From positions 1 to 34,442 of IMG/VR virus record IMGVR_UViG_3300046167_000189: DNA of 34,442 nt; one strand, given 5' to 3'. This DNA comes from a virus. Below the pieces are notes generated by a model that worked only from the letters and a program-made list of their open reading frames with translations, had not been told where the DNA came from and did no database searches. Position 1 is the first letter of the stretch. Every line of letters begins with the position of its first letter. Below are positions 14,573 to 21,212 of this stretch, in pieces. The translations under genes were made by a program, and so were the position numbers.

Positions 14573-14929
14573 ATGCAATCAAAACTAACTAACGCTACAT
14601 TGAAGAGCATCAAAGAAGCACGAGCAGCAGTAATGGAATCAGTAAGAAGCAGCGGTCGAGGAGGCTATGTAACAGACGGAGGCTACTGGTATATCAAGAC
14701 CCTTGATCGCAAGGACGGAGACCATGAGCTGCTGTTAGACGGATACGGCAGCATCCGAAGCAAAGATATTCAAAAGGCTCTGGCTCTCAGGGGTGACCAA
14801 GATGTTTGGATTGAGGGGCAGGTAGACTGGCATGCCAACCTCAGAGACTACATCGAAGGCAATACGGACTGGAGTGCAGGTGACCTTACTGAATACTGGA
14901 CTGTAGTTTTAGCAGAGGAGGTGCAGTAA
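14573..14929 (+). CDS. Unknown 118-aa early protein
   Basis: Follows the 56-aa gene by two bases; GGAG lies upstream of the ATG. The protein begins with a helical basic part (LKSIKEARAAVMESVRSSGR) and continues with an aromatic, acidic part (GGYWYIKTLDRKDGDHELLL, VWIEGQVDWHANLRDYIEG). No membrane or signal segment. No recognised motif. Its stop overlaps the next start by one base, so the two are coupled. Function unknown. Confidence 0.75.
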   Translation: MQSKLTNATLKSIKEARAAVMESVRSSGRGGYVTDGGYWYIKTLDRKDGDHELLLDGYGSIRSKDIQKALALRGDQDVWIEGQVDWHANLRDYIEGNTDWSAGDLTEYWTVVLAEEVQ

Positions 14930-15162
14930 TGCGACACAACAATCGAGCAATGCAAACAGAAAACTTTGTACTGAAATCTATACTTGTAGCCTGCGCTTTG
15001 ATAGGCTCATTCACCCTCGGCTCAATGCTGGACATGTCAGAGCTAGAGTTACAGCAGCAGGAGGACAAGTTCTATCACGAGATGGTATGCCTGTTCCAAG
15101 AGACCGAGGGAGAGTTCGGCTGGCCTAACTACCGCAGGCAGGAGGTGACATGTATCAATTAA
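14929..15162 (+). CDS. Small single-pass membrane protein
   Basis: 77 aa. One hydrophobic segment at about residues 16-34 (LKSILVACALIGSFTLGSML) followed by an acidic helical region and a Trp-Pro-Asn-Tyr segment, with two Cys in the C-terminal part. Topology is a short basic N-terminus, a membrane helix, then a mainly periplasmic or cytoplasmic tail. It overlaps the 118-aa gene by one base and the next gene by 13 bases. Early membrane proteins can act in superinfection exclusion or host takeover, but nothing specific is visible. Confidence 0.72.
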   Translation: MRHNNRAMQTENFVLKSILVACALIGSFTLGSMLDMSELELQQQEDKFYHEMVCLFQETEGEFGWPNYRRQEVTCIN

Positions 15163-15374
15163 GCAAGGGGGGCAACACGTTTGGAATCAAGTGGCGAACC
15201 CAAGACCAAGCCCAAGAAGCCAAGGCTAAGTATATCGAAGAGCATGTCCACGAATACGCTGGCTTAGTACAGCGTGAGTTTGTAGACAGCGGCATGACGA
15301 TACTCGAACCTGAAGCAAGGGACATAGCTTACATAAGGCTAGAGCATGACGTTCAAATCATAGTGAGGGGATAG
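15150..15374 (+). CDS. Unknown 74-aa early protein
   Basis: Starts inside the previous gene (13-base overlap), with AGGAGG upstream of ATG. Begins YQLSKGGNTFGIKWRTQDQA, a beta-like start, then a helical part (AQEAKAKYIEEHVHEYAGL) and a C-terminal DVQIIVRG strand. No domain recognised. Its stop is one base before the next ATG. Confidence 0.72.
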   Translation: MYQLSKGGNTFGIKWRTQDQAQEAKAKYIEEHVHEYAGLVQREFVDSGMTILEPEARDIAYIRLEHDVQIIVRG

Positions 15375-15375
15375 T

Positions 15376-15618
15376 ATGAACTGGGAGGACTATAAGGTAG
15401 AACCGAAGACAGGCAAGAGGCCAGACCGAAACCTCAAGCCAGACAGTAAACGCTCGATGTGTGTCAGGTGCTGGGAGGTGTTCTCTACTGAGCGCAACTT
15501 CGACAAGCACCTCAAGGGTACGGCAGAGGATAGGTTCTGTGTAAAGCCTGCTGCTATCGGCCTGAAGCAGAGAGAGAATGGAGACTGGGTAAGCGCAGAC
15601 TCTAAATCGTGGGAATAA
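15376..15618 (+). CDS. FDXHR-type small zinc-binding protein
   Basis: 80 aa. Metal ligands are C29 and C32 (MCVRCWEVF), H45 in the NFDKHLKG signature, and C55 in RFCVKPAAIGL. This Cys-x2-Cys, F-D-x-H, then Cys pattern is that of FDXHR putative zinc-binding phage proteins. The N-terminus is basic (KTGKRPDRNLKPDSKR). Likely a DNA- or protein-binding accessory. Immediately followed by a perfect hairpin (15621-15640). Confidence 0.82.
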   Translation: MNWEDYKVEPKTGKRPDRNLKPDSKRSMCVRCWEVFSTERNFDKHLKGTAEDRFCVKPAAIGLKQRENGDWVSADSKSWE

Positions 15619-15620
15619 AA

Positions 15621-15640
15621 AGCCCCCTCGGAAGGGGGCT
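15621..15640 (+). promoter_or_regulatory. Eight-pair GC hairpin after zinc-finger gene
   Basis: AGCCCCCT (15621-15628), CGGA, AGGGGGCT (15633-15640): a perfect eight-pair stem. It begins two bases after the upstream stop codon. No U-tract follows, so it is not a classical terminator. It shares the C5/G5 core with the hairpins at 14365 and 19872. Confidence 0.7.
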
Positions 15641-15664
15641 GAATACATACACAAGGGGAGGAGG

Positions 15665-15724
15665 ATGAGCAGTATTCAAGCACAGCATACTGTGTTATCC
15701 AATATAAATCAATGGCAGATATAG
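15665..15724 (+). CDS. Possible 19-aa leader peptide overlapping the zinc-finger gene
   Basis: ATG at 15665 lies within a GGAGG-ATGAGCA module that also precedes the genes at 13473 and 17736. It reads SSIQAQHTVLSNINQWQI and stops at 15722-15724, ten bases inside the next gene, whose own ATG (15712) has no ribosome binding site. It may allow translation coupling by re-initiation. It is too short to be certain. Confidence 0.4.
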   Translation: MSSIQAQHTVLSNINQWQI

Positions 15725-16125
15725 ACCTACTTCTGGCTTCGTTGTCGGGTGTTAAGCAAACATCATCTAAGCAGGGGCATCGCCGATGGATGGCGCTGTG
15801 TCCTAGCCATGCCGACAAAGGCGCATCCCTATCTATTCGCGAGACTAATGACCGCATCCTCATACACTGTTTCGCTCAGTGTGGAGCAGCACAAATCCTA
15901 GACAGTCTCGGCTTAGATTTTGGGGTAATCCAACCTGTCACCGAAAACTATAAGCCTTTGTTTCGCAAGTCAAAAGATGATGAGTACGCTATCGCAGTAT
16001 CCATGTTGGAACTGTTACCTCACACCATAGCTAACGGGGTGAGGCTCAGTGACAAAGACAAGAAGGAGATCATTAAAGCTCAAGCACTAATCGCGAGGAG
16101 GAATAAGGTATGGGAGGATGGATAA
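15712..16125 (+). CDS. Stand-alone CHC2 primase-type zinc finger protein
   Basis: 137 aa. The CHC2 zinc-binding module of DnaG-like primases is visible: Cys30 and His33 (ALCPSHADKG), a strand ASLSIRE, then Cys53 and Cys57 in ILIHCFAQCGAAQILDSLGL. A Lys/Asp-rich helical tail follows. No TOPRIM or other polymerase domain is in this protein or next to it. It probably recognises a template site and helps the helicase loader and helicase that follow, with host DnaG doing synthesis; that is inferred. The start is ATG 15712 without an SD, likely coupled to the leader at 15665. It overlaps the next gene by 16 bases. Confidence 0.85.
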   Translation: MADIDLLLASLSGVKQTSSKQGHRRWMALCPSHADKGASLSIRETNDRILIHCFAQCGAAQILDSLGLDFGVIQPVTENYKPLFRKSKDDEYAIAVSMLELLPHTIANGVRLSDKDKKEIIKAQALIARRNKVWEDG

Positions 16126-16730
16126 AGCTAGACCGCTCTATGCTAGATCACTGGGTATGGCAGGACGCAGACGCTCAACGCATCTGGCTGGACATGCTGA
16201 TGAGAGCCAACTTTGAGGACAAGACAAGGCTCTTTAATGGGCAGTTGATACACCTCAAGAGAGGCCAGCTAGTGTTCGGTCGCAAGGTATATGCCGACCG
16301 CTTAGGCATCAACGAAAACAAAATCAGAAAGGTTCTAAAGCTGCTCAAAAGTGACCGCATGATAGACCAGCAAACAACCAATAAATATTCAATCATTACA
16401 ATAACTTGCTACGATAAGTACCAAGAGAATACCAGCAAAGCACCGGCTACTCACCGGCAACCTACCGGCAAAGCACCACACCTTAAGAAGGTAAGAAAGG
16501 AAGAAGGTAAGAATGGTAGGTTTATACCGCCAACACCTGAGCAGGTTGAAGAGTATTGTAAGGCGCGAGGTAACAATATAAACGGTGAGAGGTTTGTGGA
16601 CTGGTACGCTACTCGCGGATGGAAGGTGGGTAACGCCGACATGAAAGACTGGAAGGCAGCAGTCAGAACGTGGGAGAGAAACAACAACAACAAAACACAA
16701 TCGGATGACAACTGGGAGGTGGTCTTATGA
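16110..16730 (+). CDS. Winged-helix replication protein, probable helicase loader
   Basis: 206 aa. The N-terminal half is a winged-helix like phage replisome organiser domains: GWIKLDRSMLDHWVWQDADA, WLDMLMRAN, LKRGQLVFGRKVYADRLGI, IRKVLKLLKSDRMIDQQTTN. A basic linker (KAPHLKKVRKEEGKNGR) joins a C-terminal FVDWYATRGWKVGNADMKDW and AAVRTWERN segment, as in DnaT/DnaD-like or gpP-type loaders. It likely binds the origin and brings the helicase. The direct downstream gene is a helicase, overlapping by four bases, which supports this. The exact family is uncertain. Confidence 0.8.
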   Translation: MGGWIKLDRSMLDHWVWQDADAQRIWLDMLMRANFEDKTRLFNGQLIHLKRGQLVFGRKVYADRLGINENKIRKVLKLLKSDRMIDQQTTNKYSIITITCYDKYQENTSKAPATHRQPTGKAPHLKKVRKEEGKNGRFIPPTPEQVEEYCKARGNNINGERFVDWYATRGWKVGNADMKDWKAAVRTWERNNNNKTQSDDNWEVVL

Positions 16731-17695
16731 TTAATATACCTGACGGGCTGGACTATGAATCCTATGTGGATTTGCTAGGCAACCTTGAGGCTCAAGACTT
16801 AAGGTCTAGCGCACACTGGCGGCAGGAACTCCTTGAGTATAACAACTCTGACGAACTGATACACGGTGATACATTACCCTTCCCGAAGGCACACAGTCTC
16901 TTCAGATATAGACCCAGCGAGATGACGTTGGTTACTGGATATAATGGATCGAAGAAGAGTATGGTGTTAGGCCAGCTAATGCTACACCTCGCGAAGACTA
17001 AGAAGGTTTGCATCTGTAGTCTTGAGATGCAGCCGACCGTCACGCTGCACCGGATGTTAATGCAGGCAGCAGGAGCATCGGATGGGAGGCCAGCGGACAG
17101 GTTTGTAGAGCAGTTCATGGACTGGGCAGACAACCGCATCTATATCTTTGACGCGCTGGATACCCTGCCCCCTGAGAGAATCATAGGCTTCATTCACTAC
17201 GCCACAAAAGAGTTAGGCTGCGAGCATATAGTGCTGGACAGTCTCAGTAAGGTGGCGCTGAAGTATGACGACTACAACCAGCAGAACGAATTCATTAACA
17301 AGATGCAGTACATAGTGAAGCGCAACAAAGCACACCTGCATATTGTTACCCACGTTAAGAAGCCACAGAATGATGACGAGTCCATCGCTCCCTCGCGATA
17401 CAGTATTAGAGGGGCAGGGTCTCTGTCAGACATGGCTGACAACGTAATGATTATCCAGCCCAACCGTAAGCGTGAGGCTCTTAAAGAGATAGCGAAGACG
17501 CGAGAGCTAGATGAAAAGCAGCAGGACTACCTGCAAAAAACGAAAGACCACGCGATCATCATAGCTAAGCAGCGGCATGGCGCATGGGAAGGTTCGCTTA
17601 ACTTTTACTTTCATTCCAATAGTCTACAGCTAACAGAGAGGGAGGGTGTGCCGCACAAATTTTCTTTTGACACAGTTGTTGACACCGACAATTAA
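16727..17695 (+). CDS. RecA-fold replicative helicase (DnaB/T7 gp4-like) without primase domain
   Basis: 322 aa. Walker A at 71-78 reads GYNGSKKS where the family has G-x-x-G-x-G-K-S/T: the third glycine is Lys. The rest of the motor is intact: CSLEM with catalytic Glu100, Walker B HIVLDSL with Asp171, the HIVTHVKKP sensor near 205-212, and SIRGAGSLSDMADNV carrying the Arg finger region. Ring helicases of this group unwind the phage DNA in front of host polymerase. Length is that of the motor domain only; the zinc-finger protein two genes upstream may replace the missing primase part. TTGACA boxes lie near the 3' end (17667, 17679). Confidence 0.88.
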   Translation: MINIPDGLDYESYVDLLGNLEAQDLRSSAHWRQELLEYNNSDELIHGDTLPFPKAHSLFRYRPSEMTLVTGYNGSKKSMVLGQLMLHLAKTKKVCICSLEMQPTVTLHRMLMQAAGASDGRPADRFVEQFMDWADNRIYIFDALDTLPPERIIGFIHYATKELGCEHIVLDSLSKVALKYDDYNQQNEFINKMQYIVKRNKAHLHIVTHVKKPQNDDESIAPSRYSIRGAGSLSDMADNVMIIQPNRKREALKEIAKTRELDEKQQDYLQKTKDHAIIIAKQRHGAWEGSLNFYFHSNSLQLTEREGVPHKFSFDTVVDTDN

Positions 17696-17708
17696 CTTGC
17701 ACTAAGAT
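17667..17708 (+). promoter_or_regulatory. Candidate internal promoter before the recombination genes
   Basis: Two exact TTGACA boxes occur at 17667-17672 and 17679-17684, twelve bases apart, inside the end of the helicase gene. TAAGAT at 17703-17708 lies 18 bases after the second box and matches four of six -10 bases. It would drive the 17736 gene onward. Prediction by eye only. Confidence 0.4.
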
Positions 17709-17735
17709 TGCATTACATCTTGAGGAGGATGAGCA

Positions 17736-18128
17736 ATGAAAATACAAACTATAGAAACATTTCTATCTCGCGAAGACGTATTCACTTGGAATCACGAGGG
17801 TCAGTTAGACCTACCTGATTCGTTAGTAGACGAGTTCGTGTCAATCGTAATCAAAGAGTCAGGGTTCGACTTCCTGCTCCAAGCATTACACTCTCAGGCT
17901 TACTGTGAAACTTTCGCAGTTGATCTAGTCAAAGCATTACTCTCCGGCAACATCTCCGACATAGCCATGTTCCAAGAGCAGGCTATAGATACATTGCGTA
18001 GCTATGTGCGGTACGTCTTAGACCAACACGCTGAGATAGCTATAGCTGCGCTCAAGAAGTTTGAAAAGAACTACGCGGAGGACGCACAGATTATTAACCT
18101 ATGGGAAATACAAGGGGCAACAGTATGA
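17736..18128 (+). CDS. Unknown 130-aa helical protein before erf
   Basis: Starts after GGAGG-ATGAGCA, seven bases before ATG 17736. The protein is helical and acidic (SLVDEFVSIVIKESGFDFLL, SYVRYVLDQHAEIAIAALKKF). No known motif, signal or membrane segment. Its TGA overlaps the ERF start (ATGA), so the products are likely made together. It may be an accessory of the ERF-exonuclease system; this is from position only. Confidence 0.78.
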   Translation: MKIQTIETFLSREDVFTWNHEGQLDLPDSLVDEFVSIVIKESGFDFLLQALHSQAYCETFAVDLVKALLSGNISDIAMFQEQAIDTLRSYVRYVLDQHAEIAIAALKKFEKNYAEDAQIINLWEIQGATV

Positions 18129-18691
18129 AGCAGTCAGAATCAATTAAGAACCTAGCCGCAGCAATGGCGGCAGCACAAGGCTCTATGGGCGCGGCGATTA
18201 AAGGCGCGTCCAATCCATTCTTTAAGTCAAAGTACGCAGACCTTGGCTCTGTAATACAGGCTATCAAACCTCACTTCGCGGAGCAGGGTCTTAGCTTTGT
18301 GCAGTTCCCTGTTAGTGGAGAGAACTCAGCAGGGGTTACTACCCGACTCATGCATTCATCAGGCGAGTGGCTAGAGCAGGAATACTTCATACCCTTGGGG
18401 AAGATGGATGCACATTCTGTCGGCTCATGCCTGAGCTACGCAAGGCGCTATAGTTTGCAATCCATAGCAGGAATTCCTGCCGAGGACGATGATAGCAATG
18501 CAGCATCACAAGCAGCGCCAAAGGTAATAACCAAGACGCAAGCCAAGGTTATTGCTGACCTCATAGAGAAAACAGAATCGAACGCTGACAAGTTTTGTCA
18601 GGCTTTTAAGTGTGAGTCTATCTCTAAGCTAGATGCCAGCCAGTTCAACCGAGCAAAAGATATTCTCGAAAAGAAACTGGCGGCAGCGTGA
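18125..18691 (+). CDS. erf: ERF-family single-strand annealing recombinase
   Basis: 188 aa from ATG 18125, which overlaps the upstream stop (ATGA) with AAGGGG before it; a start at 18101 is less likely. ERF signatures: ASNPFFKSKYADLGSVIQAI at 28-47, a strand LSFVQFPV, and the conserved GSCLSYARRYSLQSIAGIPAEDDDS at 100-124. The tail (VITKTQAKVIADLIEKTESN) is a helical region seen in several phage ERFs. It anneals complementary single strands during recombination or genome circularisation, together with the YqaJ exonuclease just downstream. Confidence 0.92.
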   Translation: MKQSESIKNLAAAMAAAQGSMGAAIKGASNPFFKSKYADLGSVIQAIKPHFAEQGLSFVQFPVSGENSAGVTTRLMHSSGEWLEQEYFIPLGKMDAHSVGSCLSYARRYSLQSIAGIPAEDDDSNAASQAAPKVITKTQAKVIADLIEKTESNADKFCQAFKCESISKLDASQFNRAKDILEKKLAAA

Positions 18692-18915
18692 TTAAGCGAG
18701 GCGTAGACAAGAACGGCATACAGTGTGGAGGATGCGAGAAAAGAATCTCAACACGCTACATGCTATGCGAAGATTGTAAAAATCATTATGACAAACTCAA
18801 TAAATTGTGGAGGACGCATGGACGATCCTGTAATCGTGGACTTAAACAGGTACTTGCTAGAGCAGGAAGAAGCATTAGACGAAGAGGAGGAGCTACTGGC
18901 ACAGCAGTATCGTGA
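18688..18915 (+). CDS. Small zinc ribbon protein, paralogue of 21200 gene
   Basis: 75 aa from GTG 18688, overlapping the ERF stop (GTGA). Zinc ligands: C13, C16 (QCGGCEK) and C27, C30 (MLCEDCKNHY), followed by DKLNKLWR at 35-42. The codons for Leu-Trp-Arg (TTG TGG AGG, 18805-18813) form the Shine-Dalgarno of the next gene, four bases before its ATG. The last 33 residues are a basic out-of-frame stretch inside that gene and may be incidental. A second gene at 21200 has the same architecture. Function unknown, probably a small regulator. Confidence 0.65.
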   Translation: MIKRGVDKNGIQCGGCEKRISTRYMLCEDCKNHYDKLNKLWRTHGRSCNRGLKQVLARAGRSIRRRGGATGTAVS

Positions 18916-19033
18916 CCGTTACGTTGCTGCTCAAAACATCTTGAAGGCTGACATCTCTGAAGACATGAAGATCAGACGCTTGATCTCATGGGTAGAGGAT
19001 GAAGTTGAGGAGGGTCAGGGTGCGTATTTCTAA
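18818..19033 (+). CDS. Acidic 71-aa helical protein
   Basis: Start at ATG 18818 (MDDPVIVDLNRYLLEQEEAL) chosen because GGAGG lies four bases before it; the upstream extension to 18725 is a shadow of the zinc ribbon gene. The protein is a charged helix with a heavy Glu/Asp run (EQEEALDEEEELLAQQY) and ISWVEDEVEEGQG near the end. It overlaps the upstream gene by 98 bases and the exonuclease gene by 14. The function is unknown; a binding partner of the exonuclease or ERF is a possibility only. Confidence 0.75.
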   Translation: MDDPVIVDLNRYLLEQEEALDEEEELLAQQYRDRYVAAQNILKADISEDMKIRRLISWVEDEVEEGQGAYF

Positions 19034-19619
19034 GCACGAACAAGGCACACCTGAATGGCATGAGGCGCGGCTAGGAATTCCTAGCGCGTCCATGTTCTCA
19101 AAGATCGTAACTACTAAAGGCGTTTGGTCTACACAAGCTGACAGCTACATCAATCAGCTAGTAGCCGAACGTCTTACAGGGGTGAGGGAGGAGACGTTCC
19201 AATCTCACCATATGATAAGAGGTACTGAGCTAGAGCCAGAAGCCCGTGACCTCTACTGCCTAATGAATGACGTTGAAGTTCAAGAGGTAGGGTTCTGTCT
19301 GCATGACACCTTGGAAGCAGGGTGTTCGCCAGACGCATTGGTAGGAACAGACGGCGGTTTAGAAATAAAAGCCCCTGCTCCTGCTACGCATGTTGAGTAT
19401 CTAAGAGGGGGTGTATTACCTTCGCGATACAAACAGCAAGTGATGGGTTGCCTATGGGTAACTCAGAGGGAATGGTGGGACTTCATGTCTTATCACCCCA
19501 GCATGAAGCCTTTGATTGTTAGAGTCGAACGCGATGAAGAATATATCAAAGAGCTAGAGGACTGTGTAATACGAGCAGTCAATACCATTCAAGAAAATGT
19601 AGATAAGTTTTTTAACTAG
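19020..19619 (+). CDS. YqaJ-type recombination exonuclease
   Basis: 199 aa from GTG 19020 with GAGGAGG seven bases upstream; the earlier ATG at 18999 lies before this SD. The motifs of lambda-exonuclease-like nucleases are present: QGTPEWHEARLGIPSAS (9-24), RGTELEPEARDLY (67-79), the catalytic EAGCSPDALVG with Asp105, GLEIKAP with Glu115 and Lys117, and YKQQVMGCLWVT with QQ at 139-140. It degrades one strand of duplex ends to make single strands for ERF, as in Red-like systems. Position directly after erf and before an SSB-tail protein fits a recombination cassette. Confidence 0.93.
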   Translation: MRISKHEQGTPEWHEARLGIPSASMFSKIVTTKGVWSTQADSYINQLVAERLTGVREETFQSHHMIRGTELEPEARDLYCLMNDVEVQEVGFCLHDTLEAGCSPDALVGTDGGLEIKAPAPATHVEYLRGGVLPSRYKQQVMGCLWVTQREWWDFMSYHPSMKPLIVRVERDEEYIKELEDCVIRAVNTIQENVDKFFN

Positions 19620-19628
19620 GAGCTAGTC

Positions 19629-19865
19629 ATGGAATACGATAACACTAATCGCGGTGCGCTATTTAAGAACGAGCGTAAGGAAAAAGAAACTCACTCCGAT
19701 TACAACGGAACGATTGATGTAAACGGGGAAGAGTTCTACCTCAACGCATGGGTTAAAGAATCTAAAGCAGGCAAGAAGTTCTTTAGCCTGTCAGTAAAAC
19801 CCAAAGGCGAAGCTAAGCCTGCGATCCCAGCAACAGACATATCAACAGATGATATACCATTTTAA
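19629..19865 (+). CDS. Single-strand-binding-like protein with SSB-type acidic tip
   Basis: 78 aa. The body (RGALFKNERKEKETHSDYNG, GEEFYLNAWVKESKAGKKFF) resembles the small OB-like DUF736-type proteins found in phages. The C-terminus STDDIPF matches the acidic tip of bacterial SSB (DDDIPF), which recruits repair and replication enzymes. There is no other SSB gene, so this may do that job; the OB fold is inferred. Start ATG 19629 with AGGAG upstream, nine bases after the exonuclease stop. Confidence 0.78.
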   Translation: MEYDNTNRGALFKNERKEKETHSDYNGTIDVNGEEFYLNAWVKESKAGKKFFSLSVKPKGEAKPAIPATDISTDDIPF

Positions 19866-19871
19866 TTTAAC

Positions 19872-19887
19872 GGGGGCGCAAGCCCCC
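19872..19887 (+). promoter_or_regulatory. GC hairpin with GCAA tetraloop
   Basis: GGGGGC (19872-19877), GCAA, GCCCCC (19882-19887): perfect six-pair stem, GNRA loop, six bases after the upstream stop. A ribosome binding site (GGAGG) for the next gene follows. No U-tract. Same core as the other hairpins, with G-rich arm first. Confidence 0.7.
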
Positions 19888-19902
19888 ATCTTGGAGGATG
19901 AT

Positions 19903-20400
19903 ATGAAAAAGAAAGCATACAGCAGTAAGTCTAACTTCCCGCCCGTAGGTTACACAAAGTTCACAGCCAACCTTTCAGACGCTTCTTTTAAGCGATTAAA
20001 AATGTTGAGTCTATCTAAAGGAAAGAGTGCTGGCAAAATAGTTGAAGAGTTAATCGTTAGCGGAGGAAAAGATATTATGCCTGAACCAAAACCTCATAGC
20101 ACAAAAGATGGGATTGTACTTACTATCTCTGATGACCTGCCTGTCCCTCCGATATTAGCAAAGCCTTTAGATATTGAGGACGGCATTGAAATTCCGGAAA
20201 AGGATAAGCCTATTACCTTTGCTCAGATCATCGCTAACACAGTAAAGAGCATGAAGGTGGGCAACTCTATTGTTGTTGAAAACGATAGCCAGAGAAACGC
20301 AGCACACAAGGCTGCTCGTAAGCTCGGCTTCAAGATGCTGGCTCGCAAGGTTAAAGAGACAGAAGATGACAAGCGCCTTCGTGTATGGAGAGTTGAGTAG
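19903..20400 (+). CDS. Two-part protein: ribbon-helix-helix-like start, basic DNA-binding-like end
   Basis: 165 aa from ATG 19903 with GGAGG upstream; the longer frame from 19849 runs through the hairpin and is rejected. The N-terminal part (YTKFTANLSDASFKRLKMLS, GKSAGKIVEELIVSGG) looks like a ribbon-helix-helix segment. A Pro-rich linker (LPVPPILAKP) leads to a C-terminal domain FAQIIANTVKSMKVGNSIVV, QRNAAHKAARKLGFKMLARK and a final RVWRVE, a pattern common in small phage proteins of unknown role. A transcription or DNA-modulating role is possible. Confidence 0.75.
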   Translation: MKKKAYSSKSNFPPVGYTKFTANLSDASFKRLKMLSLSKGKSAGKIVEELIVSGGKDIMPEPKPHSTKDGIVLTISDDLPVPPILAKPLDIEDGIEIPEKDKPITFAQIIANTVKSMKVGNSIVVENDSQRNAAHKAARKLGFKMLARKVKETEDDKRLRVWRVE

Positions 20401-20408
20401 GAGTAACC

Positions 20409-20618
20409 ATGATTCATATTGGGTCAGCAATTAGGAGGGCGCATAAGAAGCAGGGGATTCTGTTTAAGTCTGTAGCTGAAGACATAAACTGTACCCCTGC
20501 TAACTACGCTCATACTTTAATGCAGCAGAACATTACTGTTCGCAGGTACAAAGCTATATGCGACAGCCTTAACCTAACAATGGACGAGGTTTATAAACTA
20601 GGAGGAGAAGATGAGTGA
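20409..20618 (+). CDS. Small HTH (Cro/C1-like) protein
   Basis: 69 aa. A helix-turn-helix of the XRE type: IRRAHKKQGILFKSVAEDIN, CTPANYAHTLMQQNITVRRY, then KAICDSLNLTMDEVYKLG. The last part is the typical end of such domains. It is a candidate regulator of early-to-late switching, since no RNA polymerase is encoded; target sites could be the small palindromes near 12750-13015. Start ATG 20409 with AGGAG before it; ends eight bases inside the next gene. Confidence 0.8.
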   Translation: MIHIGSAIRRAHKKQGILFKSVAEDINCTPANYAHTLMQQNITVRRYKAICDSLNLTMDEVYKLGGEDE

Positions 20619-21027
20619 CTTTGCCCAAGGAGAATTCTGGGTTGTCAACAGCGATCACTCCCTTGAGATGTTTATCAAGGGGGTGAAGGAGATGTACGAA
20701 CAAGACAGGTACGTCACCTTCAAGTGGCGCAAGGGTAAGACTAGGACTAGCGCACAGAACAACGCGCTTCATGTTTATTGTCGGCTGCTATCAGAGAAAC
20801 TTAATGAGTCATCTCTTGATATGAAGAAGACTCTCAAGCATGACGCAGAGATTCCGTGGACAACTGACTTAGTTAAACAGTATTTGTGGAAGCCAATTCA
20901 GAAAGCTGTGACTGGCGAGAAGTCTAGCGCCGATGTCTCAGCAGCAGACTATGATGAGATACACAAACATCTAAGCAAGCTGCTGTCAGAGAAGTTTAAT
21001 GTCTATGTCCCGTTCCCTTCCAAATGA
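20611..21027 (+). CDS. ninB: NinB-like recombination mediator
   Basis: 138 aa. Matches the NinB/Orf layout: FWVVNSDHSLEMFIKGVKEM, KWRKGKTRTSAQNNALHVYC, the DMKKTLKHDAEIPWTTDLVK stretch, and VYVPFPSK at the end. In lambda, NinB (Orf) is a recombination mediator that can replace RecFOR functions. Here it is close to ERF, YqaJ exonuclease and NinG, giving a lambda-like recombination kit. It overlaps the HTH gene by eight bases and the next gene by four. Confidence 0.88.
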   Translation: MSDFAQGEFWVVNSDHSLEMFIKGVKEMYEQDRYVTFKWRKGKTRTSAQNNALHVYCRLLSEKLNESSLDMKKTLKHDAEIPWTTDLVKQYLWKPIQKAVTGEKSSADVSAADYDEIHKHLSKLLSEKFNVYVPFPSK

Positions 21028-21212
21028 CTACCTTTGATAAGTTTCAGGATGCTCTTGAGGAGGCAGAGTTCTTGGCTACTGAAGAGAAGAAGGTGTACGC
21101 CATTGACGTAGTAGGCGAGCAGTATCGGGTTCGTCTAGCGGGACGCAGAGGAACGCATAACAAGCTAGAGATGTCAGGCCGCAGGTCGGGGAGGAAGACA
21201 TGGCGCAAGTAA
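21024..21212 (+). CDS. Unknown 62-aa basic-tailed protein
   Basis: Starts at ATG 21024, overlapping the NinB stop (ATGA). An acidic N-terminal helix (DKFQDALEEAEFLATEEKK) is followed by a strand (VYAIDVVGEQYRVRLA) and an Arg/Lys-rich C-terminus (GRRSGRKTWRK). No motif is recognised. It overlaps the next gene by 13 bases. Possibly DNA-binding by its tail. Confidence 0.72.
   Translation: MTTFDKFQDALEEAEFLATEEKKVYAIDVVGEQYRVRLAGRRGTHNKLEMSGRRSGRKTWRK

Noticed and set aside
15390-15863. A 157-aa minus-strand frame
   Set aside because: Antisense to two zinc-finger genes whose metal ligands are intact.
18725-18817. Upstream extension of the acidic 71-aa gene
   Set aside because: The frame lies within the zinc ribbon gene and lacks an SD; ATG 18818 has GGAGG.
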